From positions 558,001 through 622,000 of the forward strand of contig NC_060206.1 in NCBI RefSeq assembly GCF_020623625.1: a DNA stretch of 64,000 nt, given 5' to 3'. The position numbers were made by a program, and so were the translations under genes. The stretch is from Saccharomycodes ludwigii (lineage: Eukaryota > Ascomycota > Saccharomycetes > Saccharomycodales > Saccharomycodaceae). Under the pieces are notes generated by a model, which had not been told where the DNA came from, did no database searches, and saw only the letters and a list, made by a program, of their open reading frames with translations. Shown one piece after another: positions 35,483 to 45,258 of this stretch (positions are counted from its first letter, which is position 1; every line of letters begins with the position of its first letter).

Positions 35483-37543
35483 ATGTTTCAATTTAGAAGA
35501 TCTTTGACATCGAATTCTTCCTCTTCCTCTCCTTCAAATTATCATATAGGAAAAGCTAACAACAGTAATGGAGATACCAAAAAAAGTAATAGTTTAGCGT
35601 CACACAAGCCAATATTGTTTGATATTAAATTGGCTAGTCCCTACAAAAACATGGTTCTAATACTAGAAGATGGCTTGGAATCCACAATGTGTAACATAAA
35701 CGGACACTTGGTGCTTTCTTTGCCCTCAAATTTGACAGTTAAAAAAATTAACTTGAAATTATTGGGAAATTTCAAGCTGGACTTTATCCAAACCGGTAAG
35801 AAGAATGGGGTAGTTACTAATATAATTAAGGAAAACAGACCAATTTTCCAAATATCTTGGGATAATTTGCTATGTGCTTCAAATGGGAAATGCATTATTG
35901 AAGGCGAAGATAAAATTATAGGCGTAGACGTTCAGCAAAGAGTAGATGCTAATCCCAGTACTAATAGTATAGTCAAAAAGTCATTATCCACTCCAGTGCT
36001 GGGCAAATTAAGCGTTGGGAAATCTAAAAAGTCTTCTGGAAATAGTAGTTTTTATCCAGTTGCCAGTGATTTGACCAAAGATAACTTTTTGATTGATTTA
36101 CAGCCATCCTACGGAACACCGCTATGCAATGGTAATGTTACATCAGCGTTTAACAGGACTTTCAATTTGAACAAAGGGAACTATGAATTGCCATTCACCA
36201 TGGAGATTCCATCTGATTTGATTCCTTGCACAGTAGAAGGATTGCAGGCTGCAAGTGTTTTGTATAAAATGATTGCAGTTATAGATACTGTGGATTATGG
36301 GAAAATATATAAAATAAAATATATTAGGATTTTTAAAAGTTTGAAACCCAACAATTTTTCGATACAGGAGGAAATGTATGTGGGTAAGAATTGGCCTGAA
36401 AAATTACAATATGAAATATCTATTCCCAGCAAGGCTATACCCATTGGTGGTAAGACTCCAATATCCATAACTTTGCACCCATTTCAAAAAAATTACAAGT
36501 TGCTCAAAATAGAAGCAACATTAATACAATACTATGCAATTAAAGATCAGTCAGGCAGTATCTTTGAGAATAGTAGTAACGTCTTACATTTAGTCATGAA
36601 TAAATTTGGAAAAAGCGCTGAACGTGGGTTAAATGAGGACAATGAATTGATTGATGAAGTCAAGATAAACTCATTGATTACAATACCGAATAATTTAAGA
36701 AACATTACGCAGGACTGTAATATAAATAAGAATGGGTTAATTAGGGTGCGTCACAAGTTTAGGATAAGGATTCATCTAGGGAGCCCTGCAGCTAAAACTA
36801 CTTCGTCTTCAGGCTCAGATTCTAGTAATGATAATTCCAATGCCAAAAAGACAGAGATTACAGCCAACATACCGGTTATATTATTTATTTCGCCGCACAC
36901 TTTTACCCTAGCAAGAAAGGTTATTTTGGATAACCAAGGAAATATTCATTTTAGACATGGCGATAGTGTGTCGTATTTCAAATCATTGGGACCATCTATC
37001 ATTAACAATCGTAGCTCGGGGAATGACTCTTATAACACTAATAATACAATTACATTAGCGGATGGTAGTTATCAGGTTAAATATTTTCCGGACGAAGAGT
37101 TACAGGCACCACCCACATACAATGAAAGAATACACGATATTATTTTTTTTAATCAGAATGGTTTAATGGGTGGTAATACTGGTACTGGATTATGCAATAA
37201 CTCGGGAGTTACAGTTCCATGTAAGACTCCAGCGTCTGATAATGGTGATTCTGTTAATAACAGAGAATCTTTGTTGCTCAACCAAGATTATTTTAATTTT
37301 CCTCATGGCGACAGTAGTGATAACAACACTTTGCCTAATACGCCCAATTCTTACGATACTGATAATATATCAATGAGACATGGTCGGGACAGAAATATTA
37401 CTATGGAAGAATTAAATAGACTGCCAACTTATGAAGAAACCATGGACAATGATGAGGATGATCCTGGCATGGACAGCGATTGCATCACACCTCTATCAGT
37501 TAATGAGTTATCACCGGGTTACACCCAGATTTGTAGACGTTAG
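35483..37543 (+). CDS. Alpha-arrestin-like Rsp5 adaptor, ART5-like
   Basis: Arrestin-related trafficking adaptors recruit the ubiquitin ligase Rsp5 to plasma-membrane transporters and trigger endocytosis; S. cerevisiae Art5 acts on the inositol permease Itr1. The protein has 686 residues (586 in Art5). The arrestin-N fold spans about 40-290 (LVLSLPSNLTVKKINLKLLG, LPFTMEIPSDLIPCTVEG) and arrestin-C about 300-480 (LQYEISIPSKAIPIGGKTPI). The tail carries the PY motif PPTY at 543-546 and a near-PY LPTYEE at 647-652, the binding sites for Rsp5 WW domains. Name by context: in S. cerevisiae YGR068C (ART5) is next to YGR067C, matching the gene to the right. Another ART paralogue is possible. Confidence 0.82.
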   Translation: MFQFRRSLTSNSSSSSPSNYHIGKANNSNGDTKKSNSLASHKPILFDIKLASPYKNMVLILEDGLESTMCNINGHLVLSLPSNLTVKKINLKLLGNFKLDFIQTGKKNGVVTNIIKENRPIFQISWDNLLCASNGKCIIEGEDKIIGVDVQQRVDANPSTNSIVKKSLSTPVLGKLSVGKSKKSSGNSSFYPVASDLTKDNFLIDLQPSYGTPLCNGNVTSAFNRTFNLNKGNYELPFTMEIPSDLIPCTVEGLQAASVLYKMIAVIDTVDYGKIYKIKYIRIFKSLKPNNFSIQEEMYVGKNWPEKLQYEISIPSKAIPIGGKTPISITLHPFQKNYKLLKIEATLIQYYAIKDQSGSIFENSSNVLHLVMNKFGKSAERGLNEDNELIDEVKINSLITIPNNLRNITQDCNINKNGLIRVRHKFRIRIHLGSPAAKTTSSSGSDSSNDNSNAKKTEITANIPVILFISPHTFTLARKVILDNQGNIHFRHGDSVSYFKSLGPSIINNRSSGNDSYNTNNTITLADGSYQVKYFPDEELQAPPTYNERIHDIIFFNQNGLMGGNTGTGLCNNSGVTVPCKTPASDNGDSVNNRESLLLNQDYFNFPHGDSSDNNTLPNTPNSYDTDNISMRHGRDRNITMEELNRLPTYEETMDNDEDDPGMDSDCITPLSVNELSPGYTQICRR

Positions 37544-38464
37544 TAGTTAGAACACTTTATAAATTTATGTTTGTTGTAATAATTTAAAAAGAGTTTTTTT
37601 TTTTTTTTTTGTGACGTGGAATCGTATATTAAAGGTAACCCGATAGTTTTAGATTATTCTTTTCTTGGTATCAAGTTAAAAAAAGAAAAAGGGTATTTTT
37701 GAAATAGGTGTGGGTACAAGGTTTGATTTATAGGGAGATATTCAATTCAATTTTTTTTTTTTTTTCTCCTTTTCTTTTTTTTTTTTTAAATGTAGATATG
37801 CCCTTGTGCCTAATTTTTACAAAATGGGGACTGGCATAATTTACTACTTTTTACTTTTAACATTGGATTGTTTAACTGCAAACAAATTCTATTAGATTAA
37901 ATTAAAAAATTAAAATTAAAATTAACTAATTGGTATTAACAATAAATACTTTCTTCTACTACAAGAATATTAATAACGGATGGTGTACTTTTTAGTGGAA
38001 GATGAACTAGTTTAATAGTTTATATTATTATTATTTCTCCCTAATAAAAGAATCTAAATACATAGCAATAAATTGATTATCTCAAATGTTTACCTTTTTG
38101 ATAAAGCAAGGTGCATTGTCCATAATTTGAAGACAGGACTGTTTTTATCTTTTTATTTTATTTTTTGTGGCATCTGTATTTTAATTGAATTTTAATCGTT
38201 AATTGGACAAAAAAATATAATAACATTTTGTCCTAATATTTGTGACACAATGCTGTAAAATGTATATATAATTCAAATAAATATATGCATATATTCATAA
38301 AAGCGCTTTGTTTATTCGTTTATTTTTCTCGTATTTTTTTTTTTTCCTATTTTTTATATTTAGTAGCTGATATTCAAACTTTCCCCTTCTCGTTATTTAC
38401 AAGCACTTTAACTTTGTATGATACGTAACAGCTTCCTTTTTTTTGTTTTTCTTGTTTCTTTTGG

Positions 38465-38498
<34 letters not shown>
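38465..38498. repeat. 34-base poly-A tract
   Basis: An uninterrupted A-run, one of the three longest in the window (others near 18526-18561 and 61824-61851). Such tracts exclude nucleosomes and are length-unstable. Confidence 0.9.
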
Positions 38499-38500
<2 letters not shown>

Positions 38501-39372
38501 AAAAAAAGACATCATTTTTTATAATTTAATCGAAATTACGTATAAGTCATATCAAAGTACATCATCCAAATACGTATATAATACGTACTTTACGTGATAA
38601 TATGATTTTCCGGCCATTATTTTGAACGTATAAAAAAAAAAACATCAGAGTAAATGGCTTTGCTTTCATGTTTATGACAACAACCAAAAATAGAAGAAAA
38701 ATAAACAATTATACTGTAAAATTCCTTCAGTAAAACAGAATCTATACATCCCGAAATCAGTTCATTACATAATGCGCTTTGGTAATACAGAAAATGGACG
38801 AATGTAGTGTGTGGCAGAGATTAAAAAAAAAAAAAAAAAAAAGAAAATAAAGATCTTATTTGAAGAAAGGAAGAAATAGAAACTAAAATAAAACAAAGTA
38901 ACAGGGAAATGAGGGTACCATAAGGCAAAAGTTAAAATGTATACGCAATAGGGCTAAAAGTTTTTGTTTTTGTTTTTTTTTTTCTTTCTTTTTCTTAAAT
39001 ACCATTTATAATATGCTATACCATTAATGATATATTTTAATATTGGTAAAAACAACTATATATATGTTTATAAATGCTATGTTATATTATGCTACATCAT
39101 AATATATGTTTTTTACGGAGAGGAAAGAAACGAAAAGGAGAAAAAATTATAAAAAATATAAAAAAAAAATAAAAAAAAAATAAAAAAAAATTAAAAAAAA
39201 TAAATAAATAAAAAGGTTGTCCTTTTCTTAAAGACAAACGAATAAGGATAATATTATTCCTCATTATGAACATATATATACATATTCAAAGTATACATTG
39301 GTGGTAGTAATACTCTTCTTTGGTTGTTATAGAAAAAGGTGAGTATTTTAGCAAATATGCTCAACTCTAAAT

Positions 39373-39403
39373 GGGGTTGGGGGTTGGGGGTTGGTTCGAA
39401 GGG
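39373..39403 (+). other. G-rich tract with quadruplex potential
   Basis: Runs of four, five and five Gs separated by TT are followed by GG and, after a short loop, GGG. Four G-runs of three or more fit the general quadruplex pattern. It stands out against AT-rich surroundings. Confidence 0.55.
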
Positions 39404-40379
39404 AATGGGAAACAATCACGAGATCATTAATTATTGATATTTATCCATTTACTTGTAGTATAAAATTGCAATAATTTTTTTTTCGGATTTATTATTACGA
39501 AGCCCTTTCTCCCCATTTTGCCCTATCCGCCTATGCAAATCAACGGCTTATAGTAAATGAAGCATACTTTCGGATTAACTTACAAGATTGTTTTATAGAC
39601 AAAGTAAATAGATCCTTCAAATACTCATTTATCTCGTAGCAGAAAGACCAAAAAAAAGGTGAAATTTTTTTCTTTTTTCTTGTAAAAAATAGAATAACTG
39701 AATATTAGCCTATGTGTTACAACTCAGTAGATAAATATCATTAAGGTTAGTAGTTTATAAAAAAAAAAAGAAGTAGATATTCCTCATTTATTACGTGATT
39801 TTACCTTTTATTTTTAACAAGAAACCATGAAAAGGATTCACCTGTATTAACTTGATCTTAACTTCCTTTAATTCTAAATTTTGTTGATGGTAACAAATAT
39901 AATGAAGATTGATTTTTTCCAGCTTTCCATTCCCCCTCCCCCCTAAGATCGTATATTTGTAGAGTGGGGGGGGTGGATTAGGAAAGAAGGGTTAATTAAT
40001 TCTCTTTATTAAGCAATTCCTGTTATAAAGATAAAGTATCTTTTTTATCTCACAGATTAAAAATAAAAAAAATAATAATTGAAGTGGGGTAAATGGAAAA
40101 AAAAAAAATAAATAAAAAAAAGAACACGGAAACGGAGGGAATCCGGCGATTATTTTCCTTTTTTGTTTGCAGTATTTAAAAATAATTGAATAATAATTCT
40201 ACCCAAAAATTAGGACAAATAAAATAAAGAACCAATGACGGGGATTTCCTATTCTGGGCTTTAGTAGAATTAGTAATAGATTCCAGAATTTTTTTATTTT
40301 CTTGATATGAAAATTGGGACAAAAAATAAGCGCAAGTGTCATTTTTGTTGTTGTTGTTTCAAGTAGTGAAAAATTAAAT

Positions 40380-40461
40380 AAGAAAAAGAAAAAGAAAAAG
40401 AAAAAGAAACAAAAAGTATTATTGTTATTGTGGTGGGGGGAGAAAAAGAAAAAGAAAAAGA
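40380..40461. repeat. GAAAAA hexanucleotide repeats
   Basis: Two short arrays (about four and three units) flank a GGTGGGGGG block upstream of the zinc-finger gene. A similar array lies in the PRS3 promoter. Confidence 0.85.
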
Positions 40462-40621
40462 AATTAAAAAAAATGGCGTTGAGTGGGAAATAAATTAACT
40501 ACATGATTTAATTCATTAACAATAACCAACAAATCATATTTTATAACTTTTACCATTCAACTACATTATCATCCATATATAAGTCAAGAACGAAGCTAAC
40601 ATAATATCTTTTACGCAATCC

Positions 40622-40652
<31 letters not shown>

Positions 40653-40940
40653 CTTTTAAATTTTCTTTTTTATTTAAGAAGCAAAGTAGTTCACGATTCT
40701 TCATATTTCTGTTCTCTTAATCATTTTTCTTATTAACTTTTGCTAATGTTTGTTTCTTTCTTTCTTTTTCTTTTTTTTTTTTTATTTATCTTTTTTTTCT
40801 TTACTATTCTCTCAAGTAACCAAGAAATCAAAGTGGTTTCATTTTACATTACTCACAAAACCTTAATTAGTGAAACTCAGAAATTAAAAAAAAAGAAACT
40901 AAAAACAAATTAAAAGGATCATAAATAAAGAAAAAAAAAT

Positions 40941-43907
40941 ATGTCCAACTTATCAGATTTATTAACTAGCAATAAGAATAACGATAGCGCTAGTAATAAT
41001 ATTAATAATAACACTTCTATAGTTGATCACGCGGCTGGTATCAAAGCATCCGATAATATTATTTCGAAAAAACCTATTTCAACGGTAGCAAGTGCAAAAT
41101 CAAGAAGAAGAGGAAGAGGAAAGAGTATTAAACCTATACATCCCGTCACTATTACACCCATTACTCCCGGTGCCACTCCTACCTGTACCTCTATTACTAG
41201 TAATGATAACACCAAGGTTTACCCCTGTTTGCAATGTAAGAATACTCAAAGGACCTTTAGTAGATTGGAACACTTACAAAGACATATAAGGAGTTTCCAT
41301 ACTGATTTAAAGCCATACAAGTGCGGAAAATGTTATAAAGAGTTTGTTAGAAAGGATTTGGTACAACGTCATTTGAAAAAGATTCACAAGCTATTGACAC
41401 TTGATTTACAGAATGAGCATATCATCAGTGTGGAATTGAGAAATAGTATAACTGCCAAGAAAATTGAAACGGATAGTAATGATGCTAGTAGTAGCACTAG
41501 TAGTAGTAGTGGCAGCAGTAGTATTAGTAGTGCTACTGACAGTGGTTCTGGTATTAACAATTGCAACAACATTGAAATGGTTCCTATTACCCCTAGTTCA
41601 TCAATTACAAATTTAGCTATGCTGGGTAACAAAAGTTCTATTTATCATGGCACTACGTCTAGCACCATCAAACTTACACCCTTTTTAAAGGAATATAAGA
41701 AGTTCTTAATGAAATTGTTTAATGAATTTTTTACCATTGAAATTTTGAAAGTTGTCGAAAAAAATCACGTTTTGATCAATAAAAGATTAGCTGCATTACT
41801 ATTGACAGTAGAGAGTGCCACTGATAAAACCGTTTTTTTCAAGTTTGGCTCTAAAACAAATAATAATAAGAAAATGGTTAAAAACTATTTCATATTAGCA
41901 TTGACATTCGGGATAATACACTCTGCTACGGCTGATGTAACCGCTAATAACAACACCACAAGATATATTACCGATGCTATCATTTCCACGTTAATAAATA
42001 AATCAAACAAGAAAATCATAGATTCTTTGATTCTAGTGTCGTATGAGATCAAGTACAATTTTTTTGACCATCAATATTATGATACGTTGAACAACATATT
42101 ATACCAGTTGCTATTGTCTAATAATACAAGTATAACTACAACGTCTAGTATGACCCCATTGCAGTACACGTTGATTTTTCATAATTTGGAAGATCCTCAA
42201 CAAGCAATGCAGTTGTGGAAGCCAAGAGATACTAATTATTATTATAGCGTGGATTTGATGTATTTTAAAATGCTTTCCGATGTCAATGAAATAAATGAAA
42301 ATGACTTGCTTCAACTTTGGGAAGTGTATAGCAGCAGTGCTGATAGTTTGAATAATCTGGACGGATTTGATCGTTTATTCAGTGTCAACAGCGTATATAA
42401 ATTAACAGATATTGGTGGCTTGCCCAATTTTCCTGTAATTCCAGACTATTATAGCGTTGATGGTGATGGATTTGGTGTTTGGAATTTGGAATATTATTTA
42501 AGAATTTTGTGGTTAACTATTAATTGTGTTCCTAATAATAATAGCAACAGGTTAATTTTGATCAAGCATATCGGAGTTTTAGTATTATACAATATTCTAC
42601 TTACCACACCAGTAGTTGAGCAACAAGAGGATAACTTTGACTTTAACAACAATGTTCAAGCTATTCAAGCAATCAAGCATTTTATGAACCATAGTACGAT
42701 TGGAAATGGATTTTTCAATTGGAATGTCTTAATGACAGAATTGAGCAGTAATACTATCCCAATTTTGGCCCAGATATGGAATGATTTCTATCCTTTAAAA
42801 CACTTTAGTGGCGGGATCATGAATAAGTTTCAACAAGTTGTTAACTATTTCCACAATTTTTTGGGCAATAATAGTAGTACTGGTTTTGGCAGTATTGTTA
42901 ATACCAATAGTAATAGTAGATACGGTAACAGGAAGAATAGTATTTGTAGCAACTCCAGTATCAGCAGCAGTCCTTCAGTCATCTTTCCAAGTCTCTTTGC
43001 TAACACTACTAGTAGTGTAATTTCAGATTCTAGTACTGTGAACAGTTTTACTGCCCCGGCATTTGGCGGTAATAGTGGTAATGATCACACTTCTCCGGGT
43101 TCGAGCAACTTCAGCAGTAATAACGGCAGTAGTACCAAAGTTTACAGTTTTCTGCCTAATATTGCAAGCAGACTAAGCAATTCTCCTGCTTACGACTCGC
43201 CATCGCCCGGGGGTGGGGAACCACAATCTACCGGGATCACTGCTAATAATATTAGCAATCACAATAGCTCAAGTAATTTTTTGAACGCTCCGCCCGCGTC
43301 GCCATCTAATTCTATTACGTTAAGTCCAATAATTACATCATCACATCAATTAGTTACCGTTGAAGACGAAACCGAAGAAGGGAGTTTAAAACTGGACAGA
43401 AGCGCTACACCCACAATTTACAATAAAAGTTTTACCAATAACAAAAACAGTGCAGGCAATTTGTTGTCCATAAGATCTTCTTCACTAGGGGGGATTGGAA
43501 ATAATGAGGGGGTGAAAATCAATTCGAGTTTTATTAATAACGGTGGTGCTGGTACTAGTACTAGCAATACTACTACTTCTGCAACCCCTATTTTACCACC
43601 ATTGATTATGACTGCACCAATATCTAATACTACCAATAATAGCATTGCTAATGGTAACAATCATTTTGATGGATTTTATCATGCACAACAACAAAATAGA
43701 TATCAATATTTCAATACTAACAGTGTTATTTCACCCCCTTTTATCGGTAATTCCAATAATAATCTTTTTACTAGTAATAATAATAATAGTAGTATTTCTA
43801 CTGCAACAAATGTTACCTCCGCATCTAATACTGCAAATGATAACACTAACAACAAGAAGGGCAAGGGATCTTTTTCTTCTAAGAATTTACAAACAATTAG
43901 GTATTAA
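40941..43907 (+). CDS. Adr1-type two-finger C2H2 transcription factor, YGR067C-like
   Basis: Probable nuclear DNA-binding regulator. The two zinc fingers at about residues 94-151 resemble those of Adr1 (FSRLEHLQRHIRSFHTDLKP, then CGKCYKEFVRKDLVQRHLKKIH). Finger 1 is unusual: C-X2-C-X15-H-X4-H instead of C-X2-C-X12-H-X3/4-H, three residues more before the first histidine. A basic patch (KSRRRGRGKSIK) precedes the fingers. Residues about 250-640 are a folded helical region typical of fungal regulators; the rest is Ser/Asn-rich. The protein has 988 residues against 804 in YGR067C. Context (ART5-like to the left; SPT4, COX18, ADE6 to the right) matches YGR067C, whose targets are unknown to me. 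Long upstream region suggests tight control. Confidence 0.82.
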   Translation: MSNLSDLLTSNKNNDSASNNINNNTSIVDHAAGIKASDNIISKKPISTVASAKSRRRGRGKSIKPIHPVTITPITPGATPTCTSITSNDNTKVYPCLQCKNTQRTFSRLEHLQRHIRSFHTDLKPYKCGKCYKEFVRKDLVQRHLKKIHKLLTLDLQNEHIISVELRNSITAKKIETDSNDASSSTSSSSGSSSISSATDSGSGINNCNNIEMVPITPSSSITNLAMLGNKSSIYHGTTSSTIKLTPFLKEYKKFLMKLFNEFFTIEILKVVEKNHVLINKRLAALLLTVESATDKTVFFKFGSKTNNNKKMVKNYFILALTFGIIHSATADVTANNNTTRYITDAIISTLINKSNKKIIDSLILVSYEIKYNFFDHQYYDTLNNILYQLLLSNNTSITTTSSMTPLQYTLIFHNLEDPQQAMQLWKPRDTNYYYSVDLMYFKMLSDVNEINENDLLQLWEVYSSSADSLNNLDGFDRLFSVNSVYKLTDIGGLPNFPVIPDYYSVDGDGFGVWNLEYYLRILWLTINCVPNNNSNRLILIKHIGVLVLYNILLTTPVVEQQEDNFDFNNNVQAIQAIKHFMNHSTIGNGFFNWNVLMTELSSNTIPILAQIWNDFYPLKHFSGGIMNKFQQVVNYFHNFLGNNSSTGFGSIVNTNSNSRYGNRKNSICSNSSISSSPSVIFPSLFANTTSSVISDSSTVNSFTAPAFGGNSGNDHTSPGSSNFSSNNGSSTKVYSFLPNIASRLSNSPAYDSPSPGGGEPQSTGITANNISNHNSSSNFLNAPPASPSNSITLSPIITSSHQLVTVEDETEEGSLKLDRSATPTIYNKSFTNNKNSAGNLLSIRSSSLGGIGNNEGVKINSSFINNGGAGTSTSNTTTSATPILPPLIMTAPISNTTNNSIANGNNHFDGFYHAQQQNRYQYFNTNSVISPPFIGNSNNNLFTSNNNNSSISTATNVTSASNTANDNTNNKKGKGSFSSKNLQTIRY

Positions 43908-45258
43908 AATTCAATAATATTGTTATATTGTGGCTATCATTAACAAAAATCTTTCTGCTCCATATATTGGCTATTTTTTAGTTCATTTCATTTATTTAAT
44001 TATTTATATCTTCGTAATTTATTTAAGATTTAGGTTTAAAGTTTAATTTCTTTTTTTTTTTTTATTATTATTATTTATTTTATTAAATGCTCGGATATCT
44101 TAGTATCTTGGTATAATTTCCTTTTCACAAACAGGAAAAAAAGAAAAAGAAAAAAAAAAGAGACTCAAGATAAAATAAAGATGGAATAAAGATAAAAGCC
44201 ATTAACCCCCGCGGGAGGAATTAGACAACAAGTAGTTTTAGTGGTAGAGGTTCCATATTTTTAATTATTGAGTGTTATTATTGTTGTTATTTTCTTCAGT
44301 TACCGTAAATTCAAAGTAAATAGATAACTTGGAAAAGAAAAAATAGCCTATGCTTGTAGAAGATGTATTGTTAGGACATTTATGGACATGTTACTTAAAC
44401 AGGCGAATGAAATTGTGTAAAAATTAAAAAAAAATTGATATTATGTGAGTGCAAATACATGGATAGACTTAGACCTTCTACCGGAAAAACTTAAAACACA
44501 TACATATTGTCACGTTATATTACGCAGACCTTAGATAATATACGCATATTTATTATTGTCAATATTAGTATTCTATCACGCATTGTTCGGATAAACTAAA
44601 ACGTAATATAATAAAAACAAAAAAAAACAAAAAATGAGGGGGGATGAAAGGAGGGAAAATGAAAAGTGGGGGGAGGGGGGAACCGGGGACGGAGTATCGA
44701 TTAAAATGGAAGGGAAAACTAAAAGGTAAATGTCCAAATTTTTTTTTATTTTTTTTTTTTTTTTAAATGTGGTGTAAAAATAACAACCGGAGCAAAGGAA
44801 AGAAAGCAAGATGGACCTTTTGTATTCTCTGAGAATAACAATTCAAGATAAATAAATGGTGTGGGTCCTAACAACACTTTGATCTTCGAAAATATCCCTG
44901 TGCAATACACACCTTTTTTTATGCAAAAAATAAAAAATGGTATTATTATTAAATTAAATCTATAATTGAAAATATTCTATCTTTTATAAAGCTTTTGGGA
45001 GAAATGAATATAAACAAAAGCTTTCATTGGCTGTATCGATATCAACGGATATTTCCGTTTTGGTCTAGCACTATCAATCCTAAGTCTTTTTTTTTTTTTT
45101 TTTTACATCTATAAAAAATATCTTTAAAATAAAAGAGTTCTAAACTTTTTATCTCTTTACATGTTTATTGCACTAATTCTTTAAAACCTGTTTATACAAA
45201 AAAAAAAAAAAAAAGAAAAGAAAAAGAGAGATATAAACATATATACACCATTAACTAT
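43908..45258. other. 1.35-kb convergent spacer between zinc-finger gene and RPS22
   Basis: Contains poly-T/ATT runs near 44050-44080, a G-rich purine stretch at 44638-44688 (six G-runs of three or more), poly-T blocks near 44740-44765 and 45088-45105, and A-runs near 45198-45215. No gene is supported. Confidence 0.45.

Larger units (their letters stand above)
37544..40940. other. 3.4-kb gene-free region upstream of the zinc-finger gene
   Basis: No open frame or RNA gene is supported in the largest gap of the window. Contents in order: several poly-T/poly-A tracts, including a 34-base A-run at about 38465-38498; four ACGT-core palindromes at 38537-38595; A/T-rich repeats at 39150-39215; a G-rich tract at 39373-39403; a C-run/G-run inverted repeat at 39931-39975; GAAAAA repeats at about 40380-40407 and 40441-40461; a long T-tract at 40624-40652. 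It probably contains an extended promoter and 5' leader of the regulator downstream, possibly with non-coding transcripts. Confidence 0.5.

Noticed and set aside
39361-39403. Telomerase RNA template
   Set aside because: The G/T repeat would fit a template only if this species had GGGGGTT-like telomeres, which is unknown, and I see no other conserved telomerase RNA element nearby.
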